A stretch of DNA of 64,000 nt from Brenneria goodwinii (GCF_002291445.1 NZ_CP014137.1:2108001-2172000); one strand, 5' to 3'. Shown: positions 52,980 through 62,192, numbered from the stretch's first letter. Program-made: numbers and translations. The notes: generated by a model from the letters alone, not told the origin.

Positions 52980-54143
52980 TTATGGCGCGCTCTTCGCCAC
53001 CGCCGTGGTTAACTTGCGCCACAGCCATTCAATCGGGCCTTGGCGAAAATGTTTCAGCCAGTAGTGGGAAAAGAACAAATTTATTGCCCAGATGACGGGA
53101 ACGATAGCCACCAGTTGCAGGCGGTCAAGCCGCATAAACAGCCCGAGGTGGTTAAACAGCGTGGTGCATACCAAAGTTTGCAGTAGATAGTTTGTCAGCG
53201 CCATACGGCCAATGTCCGTAATCCAGTAGGTAATACGCCATTGGCACAGCGTTGGCCAAAAACCATAACACAGCGCCAGATAGCCTATCGCCTGTAAAGG
53301 CGCGCTCAGCTCGCGAGGGATCTGCAATAACAGGCCGCTCCAGCGATATTCCCAGTGAACCAGCCATTGCGCCGCCACGCCAACGCCATTGATAAATAAC
53401 GCCAGTGGAATGATCCATAAGGCAAGTTTGCGATAATGCGTCAGACTGAATTCGCCTTTTAGCCAACCGCTGCGCATCAGCCCTGCGCCAAACAGCATCG
53501 AGCCGGCCAGTAACCAACCGTACTGAACGCCCAGCGACAGTAAACTGTCGATCAGCAAATCCACCCGGTTACGCCACGCTTCCGGTCCCCCCAACGTCTG
53601 CCAGTAAACCTCGTAGGCTATATTAGCAGCGCTCGGTTGCCAGAATCGTCCCGGCTGCAGGCTGAGTAACTGGCTTAACACCAGCAGAACGCAGATCCCG
53701 AGCAGATACATAAGCGCGCCGCTTCGCAGCAGAGCCTGACTTCCCGCCGCATGACGAATCATGCCGCAACACACCAGCCCAATCAGGCCGTAATCCAGCA
53801 GAATGTCGCCATCCCAAAAGAAAATGGCATGGGCCAACCCTATCACCATCAGCCAGAAAAGCCGGGCGTGGATCCAATAGGTTCCTCTTGCCAGCAAAAG
53901 CTGAAGCCCCGCACCGAAAAGCAGAGAAAACAGCGTCAGAAATTTTGCCTGCACCGTAAGATCCATAATGGCCCAGGTCCAGACATCCGTCGGCGATGGC
54001 TGCCCCTGCCAGGCCGGATTGAGGTAGGCGGCTTTCGGTAAACCGAATGCGGTGATATTGAGTAATAAAATACCGAGTACGGCGACGCCGCGCGCAAAAT
54101 CCAGCGTCGCGATACGTGGTGACGAAGTGGGGTTAGCAGGCAT
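52980..54143 (-). CDS. yeiB: YeiB, DUF418 inner-membrane protein
   Basis: The 387-residue multi-helix protein matches E. coli YeiB (385). It begins MPANPTSSPRIATLDFARGV with the DUF418 opening RGVAVLGILLLNITAFGLPK. Other family stretches are TLFSLLFGAGLQLLLARG and the C-terminal GRMALTNYLLQTLVCTTLFNHLG. Function is unknown; the family is related to acyltransferase-type membrane proteins. It lies downstream of folE on the same strand, and yeiB-folE are adjacent in E. coli too. Confidence 0.93.
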   Translation of the reverse strand: MPANPTSSPRIATLDFARGVAVLGILLLNITAFGLPKAAYLNPAWQGQPSPTDVWTWAIMDLTVQAKFLTLFSLLFGAGLQLLLARGTYWIHARLFWLMVIGLAHAIFFWDGDILLDYGLIGLVCCGMIRHAAGSQALLRSGALMYLLGICVLLVLSQLLSLQPGRFWQPSAANIAYEVYWQTLGGPEAWRNRVDLLIDSLLSLGVQYGWLLAGSMLFGAGLMRSGWLKGEFSLTHYRKLALWIIPLALFINGVGVAAQWLVHWEYRWSGLLLQIPRELSAPLQAIGYLALCYGFWPTLCQWRITYWITDIGRMALTNYLLQTLVCTTLFNHLGLFMRLDRLQLVAIVPVIWAINLFFSHYWLKHFRQGPIEWLWRKLTTAVAKSAP

Positions 54144-54248
54144 AATTTTACGTATCAGGTCATCGGAATCACGATTGTATTAACAGACGGCCAGAAATAA
54201 TACGCATTTTATTATACGTGGGCGCATATTGGCCCACGTATAGCGGAA

Positions 54249-54911
54249 TCAGTTGTGATGGCGTACCGCGCGCAAAAATTCCTGACGGGTATTCTGACTG
54301 GATTTAAATAGTCCGCCCAGTGACGTTGTGGTGGTCGCGCTGGTTGCATCGCGAATACCGCGCGCTTTAACGCAATAATGCACGGCATCAATCGATACGG
54401 CGACATTGTTGGTGCCCAGCAGCGTTTGCAAGGCAATCAGGATTTGCTGCGTTAACCGCTCCTGAACCTGCGGACGCTGAGAAAAGAACTGCACGATCCG
54501 GTTGATCTTTGATAACCCGATAACGCCGTCTTTCGGGATATAGGCAACGGTCGCCTTGCCATCAATCGTGACAAAATGATGTTCGCAGGTGCTGGTTAAG
54601 GTGATGTCCCGGACAGTGACCATTTCATCCACCTTCATCTTATTCTCAATGATGGTGATTTTAGGGAAATTGGCATAATCCAAGCCGGAGAATATTTCAT
54701 CAACATACATTTTCGCAATGCGATGCGGTGTTTCCGCCAGACTGTCATCTTCCAAATCAAGACTCAGCAGATTCATGATCTCCGTCATATGCTCGGTAAT
54801 CCGCTGTTTACGCGTTTCCCGGTCTAACAATTCTCCACGCAGCGGCGTTTCAAGACCTCGCGCCATCAACGCTTCATGAACCATGACGGCTTCTTTACTT
54901 AAGGATGACAT
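54249..54911 (-). CDS. folE: GTP cyclohydrolase I (FolE)
   Basis: First enzyme of tetrahydrofolate synthesis; converts GTP to 7,8-dihydroneopterin triphosphate as a homodecamer. The 220 residues match E. coli FolE (222). The core MYVDEIFSGLDYANFPKIT, the zinc-site CEHHF in TSTCEHHFVTIDGKA and the second zinc Cys in HYCVKARGIRD are present, and the end FLRAVRHHN is conserved. The N-terminal 30 residues are a little more divergent. Confidence 0.97.
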   Translation of the reverse strand: MSSLSKEAVMVHEALMARGLETPLRGELLDRETRKQRITEHMTEIMNLLSLDLEDDSLAETPHRIAKMYVDEIFSGLDYANFPKITIIENKMKVDEMVTVRDITLTSTCEHHFVTIDGKATVAYIPKDGVIGLSKINRIVQFFSQRPQVQERLTQQILIALQTLLGTNNVAVSIDAVHYCVKARGIRDATSATTTTSLGGLFKSSQNTRQEFLRAVRHHN

Positions 54912-55061
54912 TATTATTCTCCAGCAGGTGTTACTTAAAACTTATTCCATCAGGCAGTATTGCTTGCCGGTTTGAACCTAAGCCGCGCCCGCAAAACGCG
55001 ATAGCGTTGCTACGCCCGCAGAGCGGCTCGTCAGGGGGAGCATCGCGAATAATCTTACTGA

Positions 55062-55367
55062 CTACACTGCCTTGCGGGACTGCGCGTTGTCGTGTTCAAG
55101 CTGCCTGCGACAATAACGCCGATTGGAATAGGTTCCTAAAATTGACATTGGTCGGGCCAAAACGCCGCCACCACTGTAGTTGAGAGAGAAATAATTATCC
55201 AGTGATAGTGCGTTATGATAGCTGAAATAGCTGCGGGTTATCATCATCCGGGCGCTTATGCCTTCACGTCGCCGGACCAACATCCCGGCGATGATTAATC
55301 CGCCGCCGGCAATATAAAGCGCCGATTCAAGACCGTGCGTTAGCGCCGGCCGACTTGAGAAAACCGC
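55062..55367 (-). pseudogene. Possible C-terminal relic of an MFS permease
   Basis: Reading the reverse strand from 55367, the frame gives ALTHGLESALYIAGGGLIIAG then MLVRRREGISAR, a single hydrophobic helix with positive residues after it, like the last helix of a DHA-type drug permease. No upstream continuation of the permease exists; a stop (TAA) precedes it. What follows to 55062 is not recognisable. Assignment rests on the helix and the adjacent LysR relic. Confidence 0.35.
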
Positions 55368-55481
55368 TTAACGCCATGTTAAACGCCTTGCTTGTTACAT
55401 GAACGTTGCCAATGGTGTGACCTATCGTTAAACTCACGGAAGTGAATAATTAAGACAAAGTTAATGACAAAAAGAGAATGC

Positions 55482-55625
55482 ATGGATCCGATTCAGTCAC
55501 GCATGTTCTGCCTTGTCGCCGAAACCGGTTCGGTCGTCCGTGCGGCAGGACATCTCCACCAGGCGCCATCGAACCTCACTACCCGCCTGCGGCAGCTTGG
55601 GCAGGATCTGGGAGCCGACCTTTAA
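55482..55625 (+). pseudogene. N-terminal relic of a LysR-family regulator
   Basis: Forty-seven codons from ATG at 55482 read MDPIQSRMFCLVAETGSVVR, AAGHLHQAPSNLTTRLRQLG, QDLGADL and then a TAA. This is the LysR winged-helix N-terminus (FCLVAETGSVVRAAGHLH, PSNLTTRLRQLGQDLGADL for the usual SxVTRRIKQLEEELGVxLF). The stop falls exactly where the family has LF. Downstream bases give no full effector domain, so the gene is truncated. Confidence 0.7.
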
Positions 55626-55810
55626 TTACCACGGGAAAGAGCCGATACGTCGACCAGGTTAATCTGGCGGCGCGATGCCTTCGGCCCCAATGTTGCCGTT
55701 CTGAAAAAGCTCAGCGCTGAGCACGTCTCCGGCCAGGAGAATATTCACTAAAATCACTCAATAACCAATAGCAAAGTTTCTCGCAACAATGCCGCAATAG
55801 GAGTCACATC

Positions 55811-56932
55811 ATGCAAACAATAAAAACTCGCGCCGCCGTCGCCTGGGGCCCAGGCCAACCGCTTTCCATTGAAGAAGTGGATCTGATGCCGCCTCAGAAA
55901 GGCGAAGTTCTGGTACGCATTGTCGCCAGCGGCGTTTGTCATACCGATGCCTATACGCTGTCAGGCAAAGATCCCGAAGGCGTTTTCCCGGCCATTCTCG
56001 GCCATGAAGGCGGCGGTATTGTGGAAGCCATCGGCGAGGGCGTGACCAGCGTCGCCGTTGGCGATCACGTTATTCCGTTGTACACCCCCGAATGCGGCGA
56101 ATGTAAATTCTGCCGTTCCGGCAAAACCAATCTGTGTCAGGCCATCCGCACCACACAGGGTAAAGGTTTAATGCCCGACGGCACCACCCGCTTCTCTAAA
56201 GACGGTCAGCCGATTTTTCATTATATGGGCACCTCTACGTTTGCCGAGCACACCGTCGTACCTGAAATCTCGCTGGCTAAAATCAGCAAAGATGCGCCGC
56301 TTGAAGAGGTTTGCCTGCTTGGCTGCGGCGTAACCACCGGGATGGGGGCGGTGATCAATACCGCCAAAGTAAAACCCGGCGACAGCGTTGCCATTTTCGG
56401 CCTCGGCGGCATCGGGCTATCGGCGATTATCGGCGCGCAGATGGCCGGCGCCGGGCGGATTATCGGTATTGATATCAATACCAGCAAATTCGATCTGGCG
56501 CGCAAGCTGGGCGCCACCGATCTGATTAATCCCAAAGATTACGATAAACCGATTCAGGACGTCATTGTCGAACTGACCGACGGCGGCGTTGATTTCTCCT
56601 TTGAGTGTATCGGCAACGTCAACGTGATGCGTTCGGCGCTGGAGTGCTGCCACAAGGGCTGGGGCGAGTCGGTAATTATCGGCGTGGCCGGCGCGGGGGA
56701 AGAAATCTCCACCCGCCCCTTCCAACTGGTAACCGGCCGGGTGTGGCGTGGTTCCGCATTCGGCGGGGTAAAAGGCCGCAGCCAGTTGCCGGGTATCGTA
56801 CAGCGTTATATGGATGGCGAATTCCCGCTCAGCGACTTTATTACTCACACCATGGGGCTGGAAGAGATCAATAGCGCATTCGATTTAATGCATGAAGGTA
56901 AATCGATCCGTTCTGTTATCCATTTCAGCTAA
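55811..56932 (+). CDS. frmA: S-(hydroxymethyl)glutathione dehydrogenase / class III alcohol dehydrogenase
   Basis: NAD- and zinc-dependent enzyme that oxidises S-hydroxymethylglutathione (from formaldehyde) to S-formylglutathione. The 373-residue protein starts MQTIKTRAAVAWGPGQPLSI. The catalytic-zinc region GVCHTDAYTLSG and GHEGGGIVEAIGEG, the structural-zinc cysteines CGECKFCRSGKTNLC and the Rossmann motif GLGGIGLSAIIGAQ are present. fghA starts 25 bases after its stop, so the two steps of formaldehyde detoxification are probably co-transcribed. The regulator gene frmR is not here. Confidence 0.95.
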   Translation: MQTIKTRAAVAWGPGQPLSIEEVDLMPPQKGEVLVRIVASGVCHTDAYTLSGKDPEGVFPAILGHEGGGIVEAIGEGVTSVAVGDHVIPLYTPECGECKFCRSGKTNLCQAIRTTQGKGLMPDGTTRFSKDGQPIFHYMGTSTFAEHTVVPEISLAKISKDAPLEEVCLLGCGVTTGMGAVINTAKVKPGDSVAIFGLGGIGLSAIIGAQMAGAGRIIGIDINTSKFDLARKLGATDLINPKDYDKPIQDVIVELTDGGVDFSFECIGNVNVMRSALECCHKGWGESVIIGVAGAGEEISTRPFQLVTGRVWRGSAFGGVKGRSQLPGIVQRYMDGEFPLSDFITHTMGLEEINSAFDLMHEGKSIRSVIHFS

Positions 56933-56957
56933 AAGCCAGCAAGGGGACCGTGTAGAA

Positions 56958-57803
56958 ATGAACTCATCACTGGAACTTCTGGAAGAGCACCGCCTATTCG
57001 GCGGTTGGCAACGGCGCTATCGCCATGCCTCTGATACGCTGAATTGCAGCATGACGTTCAGTATCTATATCCCGCCGACGCCGGATGATACGCCATCGCC
57101 GGTACTGTACTGGCTATCGGGGTTAACCTGTAATGATGAAAATTTCACCGCCAAGGCCGGCGCTCAACGCGCCGCCGCTGAACTTGGCCTGGTTCTAGTC
57201 ATGCCGGATACCAGCCCGCGGGGGGAGAACGTCGCAGATGATGCCGGATACGATCTTGGTCAGGGCGCCGGATTTTACATTAACGCCACCCAGCAACCCT
57301 GGGCCGCTCACTATCAGATGTATGACTACGTCCGTGATGAACTGCCGGCATTGATTCAGCAGCATTTTAACGTTAACCGCCGCCAGTCCATCAGCGGACA
57401 CTCCATGGGCGGACACGGTGCGTTGATGCTTGCGTTGCGCAACCCAGATCGCTACCTGTCCGCTTCCGCCTTTGCGCCTATCGTTAACCCTTGCCAGGTT
57501 CCCTGGGGACGCAAAGCGTTCAGTGCTTATCTGGGTGAGGATGAAACGCAGTGGCGTCAGTATGACAGTTGCCATTTGCTGGCCAACAGCCGCAGCAAAC
57601 TTCCCCTCCTTATCGATCAGGGCGATGGCGATCAGTTTTTACCCGACCAATTACAACCGGCGAAACTGGCCGAACTGGCGCAGCAACACGACTGGCCGTT
57701 CACGCTGAGAACGCAACCCGGTTATGACCACAGTTACTTTTTCATCGCCAGCTTTATTGAGGATCACCTGCGCTTTCACGCCCGGTATTTGCATCAAAAA
57801 TAG
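56958..57803 (+). CDS. fghA: S-formylglutathione hydrolase
   Basis: Esterase D-family hydrolase that releases formate and glutathione from S-formylglutathione, the second step after FrmA. From MNSSLELLEEHRLFGGWQRR it has 281 residues. The alpha/beta-hydrolase nucleophile is S149 in SGHSMGGHGAL; the acid is in DQGDGDQFL and the His in GYDHSYFFIASF. The longer in-frame start at 56892 overlaps frmA and is not family-like. It corresponds to yeiG/frmB of E. coli; yeiG lies beside folE there. Confidence 0.95.
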   Translation: MNSSLELLEEHRLFGGWQRRYRHASDTLNCSMTFSIYIPPTPDDTPSPVLYWLSGLTCNDENFTAKAGAQRAAAELGLVLVMPDTSPRGENVADDAGYDLGQGAGFYINATQQPWAAHYQMYDYVRDELPALIQQHFNVNRRQSISGHSMGGHGALMLALRNPDRYLSASAFAPIVNPCQVPWGRKAFSAYLGEDETQWRQYDSCHLLANSRSKLPLLIDQGDGDQFLPDQLQPAKLAELAQQHDWPFTLRTQPGYDHSYFFIASFIEDHLRFHARYLHQK

Positions 57804-58016
57804 CGTAATGCCGCTTTCGTTACGTCCTATTTTTAACTGGAAATCGGGAATCAGCATGGCTGGTTCCTGATTTTTTCTGAATAAAGAAAAAATTCGGCAT
57901 GCCGATAAAACATTATTACAACGGCGTATAATTGCCGTTGCACAAGGCACCTTATTGCCGAACAATCATAATTACCTAACAAATAATTCAAATAATTCGG
58001 TTGGGAGTAGTTTATT

Positions 58017-58229
58017 TTGCAAAGAAAACGGGTTTCATCATCAGAATTGTTTGCCGTCGGGTACGACGCGGAAAATAGCGTATTAGAAGTAGAACTGCTG
58101 AACGGCAGCATATATCAATATACCGGCGTGGCGCGGATGATTTATGAAGAGCTAATGTCGAGTACGGCCAAACACCGCTATTATGCTCGCTACATTAAAA
58201 GCTCATTTCCCTATGAGAAGTTACAGTAA
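58017..58229 (+). CDS. KTSC-domain small protein
   Basis: The 70-residue product (M)QRKRVSSSELFAVGYDAENS ... ARYIKSSFPYEKLQ fits the KTSC domain, named for a Lys-Thr-Ser-Cys-type pattern and often fused to lysyl-tRNA synthetases or found as single proteins of unknown function. The core is VSSSELFAVGYDAENSVLEV followed by YQYTGVARMIYEELM. The only possible start is TTG at 58017, with GGGAG 9 bases upstream; there is no in-frame ATG or GTG before the conserved part. It lies alone between fghA and hcxA. Confidence 0.75.
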   Translation: MQRKRVSSSELFAVGYDAENSVLEVELLNGSIYQYTGVARMIYEELMSSTAKHRYYARYIKSSFPYEKLQ

Positions 58230-58282
58230 TAAATGGAAGAATTAGGCGTTTGTCGCAGCAACCGCCTAATTCTTCGCCCGGT

Positions 58283-59371
58283 TTATCCCGCCGCCGTCTC
58301 CACCGTGTTAAACGCATCCAGCAGCACCGATTCACTCAACGTTTGCGGTAGATAGTGAATAGATTCACTGGGTTGCAACGTTCTCTCCGCCACCGCCTGA
58401 ATAGACGCGCGATCGTTAATATCAACATCCAGTTCAGCCAGCGACGTCGGCAATCCCAAGATCTTGAATGCGGCCTTCAACTGCCGTAACGTGTCGAGAT
58501 CCCCTTGCAGCGCGCTTTGCACCAGAATGCCGTACGCCACCTTGGTTCCATGCAGGAATTTCTCTGTCTGTGGCAAAACCGTTAACCCATTATGTACCGA
58601 ATGCGCAGCGGCAACCCGCGTATAGCGCTCTCCCAGCCCGCCAACCATGCCGCCGCCGGCAATAATGGCATCGACGACATCGAGAAAGTCCCGCGTCAGC
58701 GTACCGCTGGCCGCGGCGTCCAACGCGGAAGCGCTTTTTTGCAATAACACGTCACGAATATCCAAGGCGGTTTGCAGCCCAAGCCGTACCGTCAACGGCA
58801 AGGTTTCAGGCTGAGGGCTTAACACCATCGCTTCATACCATTTCGCCAACGTGTCCCCCACCCCGGCCAGTAGATATTCCACCGGCGCCGCTAAAATAAT
58901 GCGCGGCTCCACCAACACCAGGTGATTGGAATCAGTAAAAATTTCAAAACGCAGCGCCTGACCTTCATCGGTGTACCAGACGGAAAGCGGCGTCCAGGCG
59001 GCACAGGTGGCCGCAATCGTCGGGATCGCCACCAGCGGCACGCCCACCTCACGCGCCACGACTTTTGCCGTATCCAGCACCGCGCCGCCGCCGATACCGA
59101 TCACCACCTGACAGCTATCCCCGGCCAGGGCCGCCAGCTTCGCCACTTCGCCTTCGCTGCAGTGCGCGCCAAACAAGACTCGCCGTGCCGATGGCGCATC
59201 AAATTCAGCGGGAAGATAAGGTCTTGCCGCCTTTAATGCCCGATCGCCGTAAATCCATAGCGCGTTGTTCAGCACCGCCGGCGGATAAAACTCCAGCAGT
59301 TTATCGATTGCGCCAGGGAAGGAAAAATAGTTGGCCGGGCCGACCTGTACGCGGATTGCCGTTGTACTCAT
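58283..59371 (-). CDS. hcxA: Hydroxycarboxylate dehydrogenase A (HcxA/YbdH), iron-type alcohol dehydrogenase family
   Basis: Iron-type ADH-family oxidoreductase. E. coli HcxA reduces 2-oxoacids such as 2-oxoglutarate and 2-oxobutyrate with NADPH. From MSTTAIRVQVGPANYFSFPG the product has 362 residues, as in E. coli. The nucleotide-binding IGIGGGAVLDTAKVVA is near 85-100 and AAHSVHNGLTVLPQTEKFLHGTKVAYGILVQSAL carries metal-ligand histidines. It diverges from an ABC transporter operon across 243 bases; a functional link is possible but unproven. Confidence 0.92.
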   Translation of the reverse strand: MSTTAIRVQVGPANYFSFPGAIDKLLEFYPPAVLNNALWIYGDRALKAARPYLPAEFDAPSARRVLFGAHCSEGEVAKLAALAGDSCQVVIGIGGGAVLDTAKVVAREVGVPLVAIPTIAATCAAWTPLSVWYTDEGQALRFEIFTDSNHLVLVEPRIILAAPVEYLLAGVGDTLAKWYEAMVLSPQPETLPLTVRLGLQTALDIRDVLLQKSASALDAAASGTLTRDFLDVVDAIIAGGGMVGGLGERYTRVAAAHSVHNGLTVLPQTEKFLHGTKVAYGILVQSALQGDLDTLRQLKAAFKILGLPTSLAELDVDINDRASIQAVAERTLQPSESIHYLPQTLSESVLLDAFNTVETAAG

Positions 59372-59614
59372 GTTCTGATGTTCCTCAGGGAGCCATGCGA
59401 ATAGAGCGCGATGGCGGTAATAAGGAGAATGTATTAATAACGCTATCTTATTCACTTAGCAGACAGGGGTTAAGAATTTTTTTGCTTAACTTATTCTTTT
59501 TCATTCGTAGATTACCGCCTTTCCAGCGCTGAATCTGAATTGAATCATGTTAGTTCTGTGTTACATTCCAGACCAGTTTTCTGATGATATTCACCGCCAA
59601 GAGCGTTACTGAAC

Positions 59615-61129
59615 ATGACTTCCACCACCCAACGAACACGGCTGGAAATGCGCAACATTTCCATCTCTTTTTCTGGCTTTCATGCACTGAAGCAGGTTGA
59701 TTTCACGCTAGAGGGTGGCTCTGTACATGCATTAACCGGCGCCAACGGCGCGGGCAAATCAACGCTGATGACTATTCTGTCCGGCGCCTACCGTCATTAC
59801 AGCGGCGACATCGTTATTGATGGTTCGCGGGTTGACATTCACTCCCCGCGCGCGGCCAAACAGCATGGCATCCATCTGGTACAGCAGGAGGTGGACGTCG
59901 CCCTGGTGCCGACGTTGTCCGTCGCGGAGAATATTATGCTGGATACGCTGGCCCAGACCGGGCATCTCCTCAACTGGCCGCAGGTTTATCGCCAGGCGCA
60001 GGCGTTGCTCGATCAGCTCGGTATCCACCTGAATGTTCGACAACGGCTGGATCGCTGCTCACTGGCGGAAAAACAACAGATTCTGTTAGCCAGAGCGCTG
60101 TCTCATGAGTGTCGTTTTTTAATTCTGGATGAGCCGACCGCCCCGCTCGATCAGGCGGAAAGCGCACGATTATTCCAGGTGGTCCGGCGCTTACAGGCCG
60201 CCGGTATCGGCATCGTTTTCATTTCTCACCGTATCCATGAAGTGAGTGAAATCTGCGATACGCTGACGGTGTTGCGTGACGGCGAGTTCGTCAGCAGCGG
60301 TCCGATGCAGGGACTCAGCGGCGAACAAATTGTCGAGAGGATGCTGGGACACCGGCTGGATGATATTTTCCCGCCTCGTCGTCACGCATCGTTACAGGAT
60401 CCGTTACTGCGGGTTAAAGGACTGCACGACGAAACCCTGTTGCGGGATATCTCACTGACGTTGCGTAAAGGCGAAATTCTCGGGATCGCCGGACTGGCGG
60501 GCGCGGGCAAAACCGAACTGTGTAAAGCGTTGTTCGGCGCAACGCCTAGTCAGATTGAACAAGGCGAATATAACGGCGCCTCATGGCGTCCTCATTCGCC
60601 CTATCGGTCTGTCGAACAAGGCATCGCATTAGTGCCCGAAGAGCGCCGCAAAGAGGGCATCTTTATTGAAGAATCCGTCGCGATGAATCTTAGCGTCAGC
60701 GCCAGCGACAGTTTTTCCCGTTGGGGGGTATTCAGCCACCGGCAGGCGCAGTCCTGGGCCAAACAGATCATTACGCGATTAGCGATCCGCACCACCGGGC
60801 CGATGCAAAAACTGGCGCGGCTCTCCGGCGGCAATCAGCAAAAAGTGGCGATTGGCAAATGGCTGCGCGGCGAGGCGCAGGTGCTGATCTTTGACGAACC
60901 CACCAAAGGCGTCGACATCAAAGCGAAACAGGATCTGTTCTCGCTGATTGACGGTCTGGCCCGACAGGGTAAAGGCATCATTTACGCCTCGGGCGAGTTT
61001 TCCGAACTCGTCGGGCTGTGCGATCGCATCTGTGTACTGTGGGATGGACGTATCGTCGCCGAACTGGATGCAGCAACCATTGATGAAGAAACACTATTAT
61101 TGTATTCAACTGGAGGAACTCCCGCGTGA
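59615..61129 (+). CDS. Sugar-type ABC transporter ATP-binding protein (RbsA/MglA/XylG family, twin ATPase)
   Basis: A 504-residue protein with two ATPase domains, typical of monosaccharide importers of the CUT2 class. The first domain has Walker A GANGAGKST near 46 and a degenerate signature RCSLAEKQQILLARAL. The second has Walker A GLAGAGKTE near 294 and signature RLSGGNQQKVAIGKWL, with Walker B VLIFDEPTKGVD. No solute-binding protein gene is found within the window. Its stop overlaps the permease start by four bases. The substrate cannot be assigned. Confidence 0.9.
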   Translation: MTSTTQRTRLEMRNISISFSGFHALKQVDFTLEGGSVHALTGANGAGKSTLMTILSGAYRHYSGDIVIDGSRVDIHSPRAAKQHGIHLVQQEVDVALVPTLSVAENIMLDTLAQTGHLLNWPQVYRQAQALLDQLGIHLNVRQRLDRCSLAEKQQILLARALSHECRFLILDEPTAPLDQAESARLFQVVRRLQAAGIGIVFISHRIHEVSEICDTLTVLRDGEFVSSGPMQGLSGEQIVERMLGHRLDDIFPPRRHASLQDPLLRVKGLHDETLLRDISLTLRKGEILGIAGLAGAGKTELCKALFGATPSQIEQGEYNGASWRPHSPYRSVEQGIALVPEERRKEGIFIEESVAMNLSVSASDSFSRWGVFSHRQAQSWAKQIITRLAIRTTGPMQKLARLSGGNQQKVAIGKWLRGEAQVLIFDEPTKGVDIKAKQDLFSLIDGLARQGKGIIYASGEFSELVGLCDRICVLWDGRIVAELDAATIDEETLLLYSTGGTPA

Positions 61130-62121
61130 GTCACCAACTTTCACCTAACGGGGTTCTCCCCTTGCGTCACCGCTTTTTTGAGTTCCTGTACAACTGGGGC
61201 ATGCTGATCACCGTCGTCGCGCTGGTCGCGCTCTTCGGTCTGGCATCGGACAATTTTCTCGATCCTTATAACATCATCAATATCCTGCGTTCGATTGCCA
61301 TCGTGACCGTGATTGCGATCGGGGTGTCCATCTCCCTGTCGGTAGGCGGTTTCGATCTTTCCGTCGGCTCGACCGCCTCGCTGGCCAATGCGCTGGTGAT
61401 TTCCCTGTTTGTCTGGCATGGTTTTGACACCACAGCAGCCATCGTACTGACCCTGCTGCTGTGTACGCTGGTGGGGCTGTTTAACGCCTTCCTTATCGTG
61501 GTGCTGAAAATCCCCGATATGTTGGCGACGCTCGCCAGCCTGTTTGTCATTCAGGGCGTCGCCATGACCTACAGCTACGGCGGCTCCATCACGCAGAATA
61601 TGGTGCTGCCGAGCGGTGAAATGGCCGAGGGCGTCATTCCGGAATTCTTCGCCACGTTGGGACAGGTGCCGGTCATCGTCGTCATCATGCTGGTCGTGAC
61701 GTTGGTGGTTCAACTCTATCTGTCGCTGACCAAACATGGCCGCCGCATGTACGCCATCGGCGGCAATCCTGAGGCGGCGCGCCTGGCCGGGATCAGAACG
61801 GCGCGCTATCGGGTTCAGGCCTATATTCTGTCTTCGCTGCTGGCGGCGCTAGGGGGGATTCTGCTGGCTTCCCGCATTGGCTCTTCACAGGTCAATGCCG
61901 GCGGCGGGTATTTAATGGATGCCGTAGCCGCCGCCTATATTGGTTTCTCGCTGGCGGGTTCCGGCAAGCCGAACGCGTTGGGCACGCTGGTCGGCGCGGT
62001 TATTCTCGGCGTACTGCAAAACGGGTTGGTCATGCTGTCCGTTCCATACTACGCCATGGATATCATAAAAGGTCTGGTGCTGGCGCTGGCCCTCGCCATG
62101 ACCTACATTCAGAAACGCTGA
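61126..62121 (+). CDS. Sugar-type ABC transporter permease (RbsC/BPD_transp_2 family)
   Basis: Inner-membrane permease of 331 residues with a GTG start in the GTGA overlap with the ATPase gene, preceded by GGAGG. About eight to ten helices are visible. Hallmarks are SLSVGGFDLSVGSTASLANA, DMLATLASLFVIQGVAMTYS, AIGGNPEAARLAGIRTARYR and YLMDAVAAAYIGFSLAGSGK. It forms a CUT2 importer core with the upstream ATPase. No periplasmic receptor is encoded here. Confidence 0.9.
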   Translation: MSHQLSPNGVLPLRHRFFEFLYNWGMLITVVALVALFGLASDNFLDPYNIINILRSIAIVTVIAIGVSISLSVGGFDLSVGSTASLANALVISLFVWHGFDTTAAIVLTLLLCTLVGLFNAFLIVVLKIPDMLATLASLFVIQGVAMTYSYGGSITQNMVLPSGEMAEGVIPEFFATLGQVPVIVVIMLVVTLVVQLYLSLTKHGRRMYAIGGNPEAARLAGIRTARYRVQAYILSSLLAALGGILLASRIGSSQVNAGGGYLMDAVAAAYIGFSLAGSGKPNALGTLVGAVILGVLQNGLVMLSVPYYAMDIIKGLVLALALAMTYIQKR

Positions 62122-62139
62122 TCGCAGCCGCTGTTTGAC

Positions 62140-62178
62140 AAAAAAAGAAACTGATACGGGTTCAACCACCCGTATCAG
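62140..62178 (-). terminator. Terminator of the TonB-dependent receptor gene
   Basis: CTGATACGGGT and ACCCGTATCAG form an 11-base stem with a 6-base loop. On the reverse strand it follows the receptor gene stop by 14 bases and is followed by TTTCTTTTTT, a good T-tract. On the forward strand no T-run follows. Confidence 0.85.
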
Positions 62179-62192
62179 ATGCTTATCGGCGA

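Larger units (their letters stand above)
54912..55810. other. Intergenic region with gene relics between folE and frmA
   Basis: Roughly 900 bases hold no intact gene. I see the tail of an apparent MFS permease on the reverse strand and the head of a LysR regulator on the forward strand. The folE promoter should lie between 54912 and 55060. Confidence 0.6.

Noticed and set aside
61141..61737. 198-residue reverse frame in the ABC permease
   Set aside because: Asp/His/Gln-rich shadow of a hydrophobic membrane protein.
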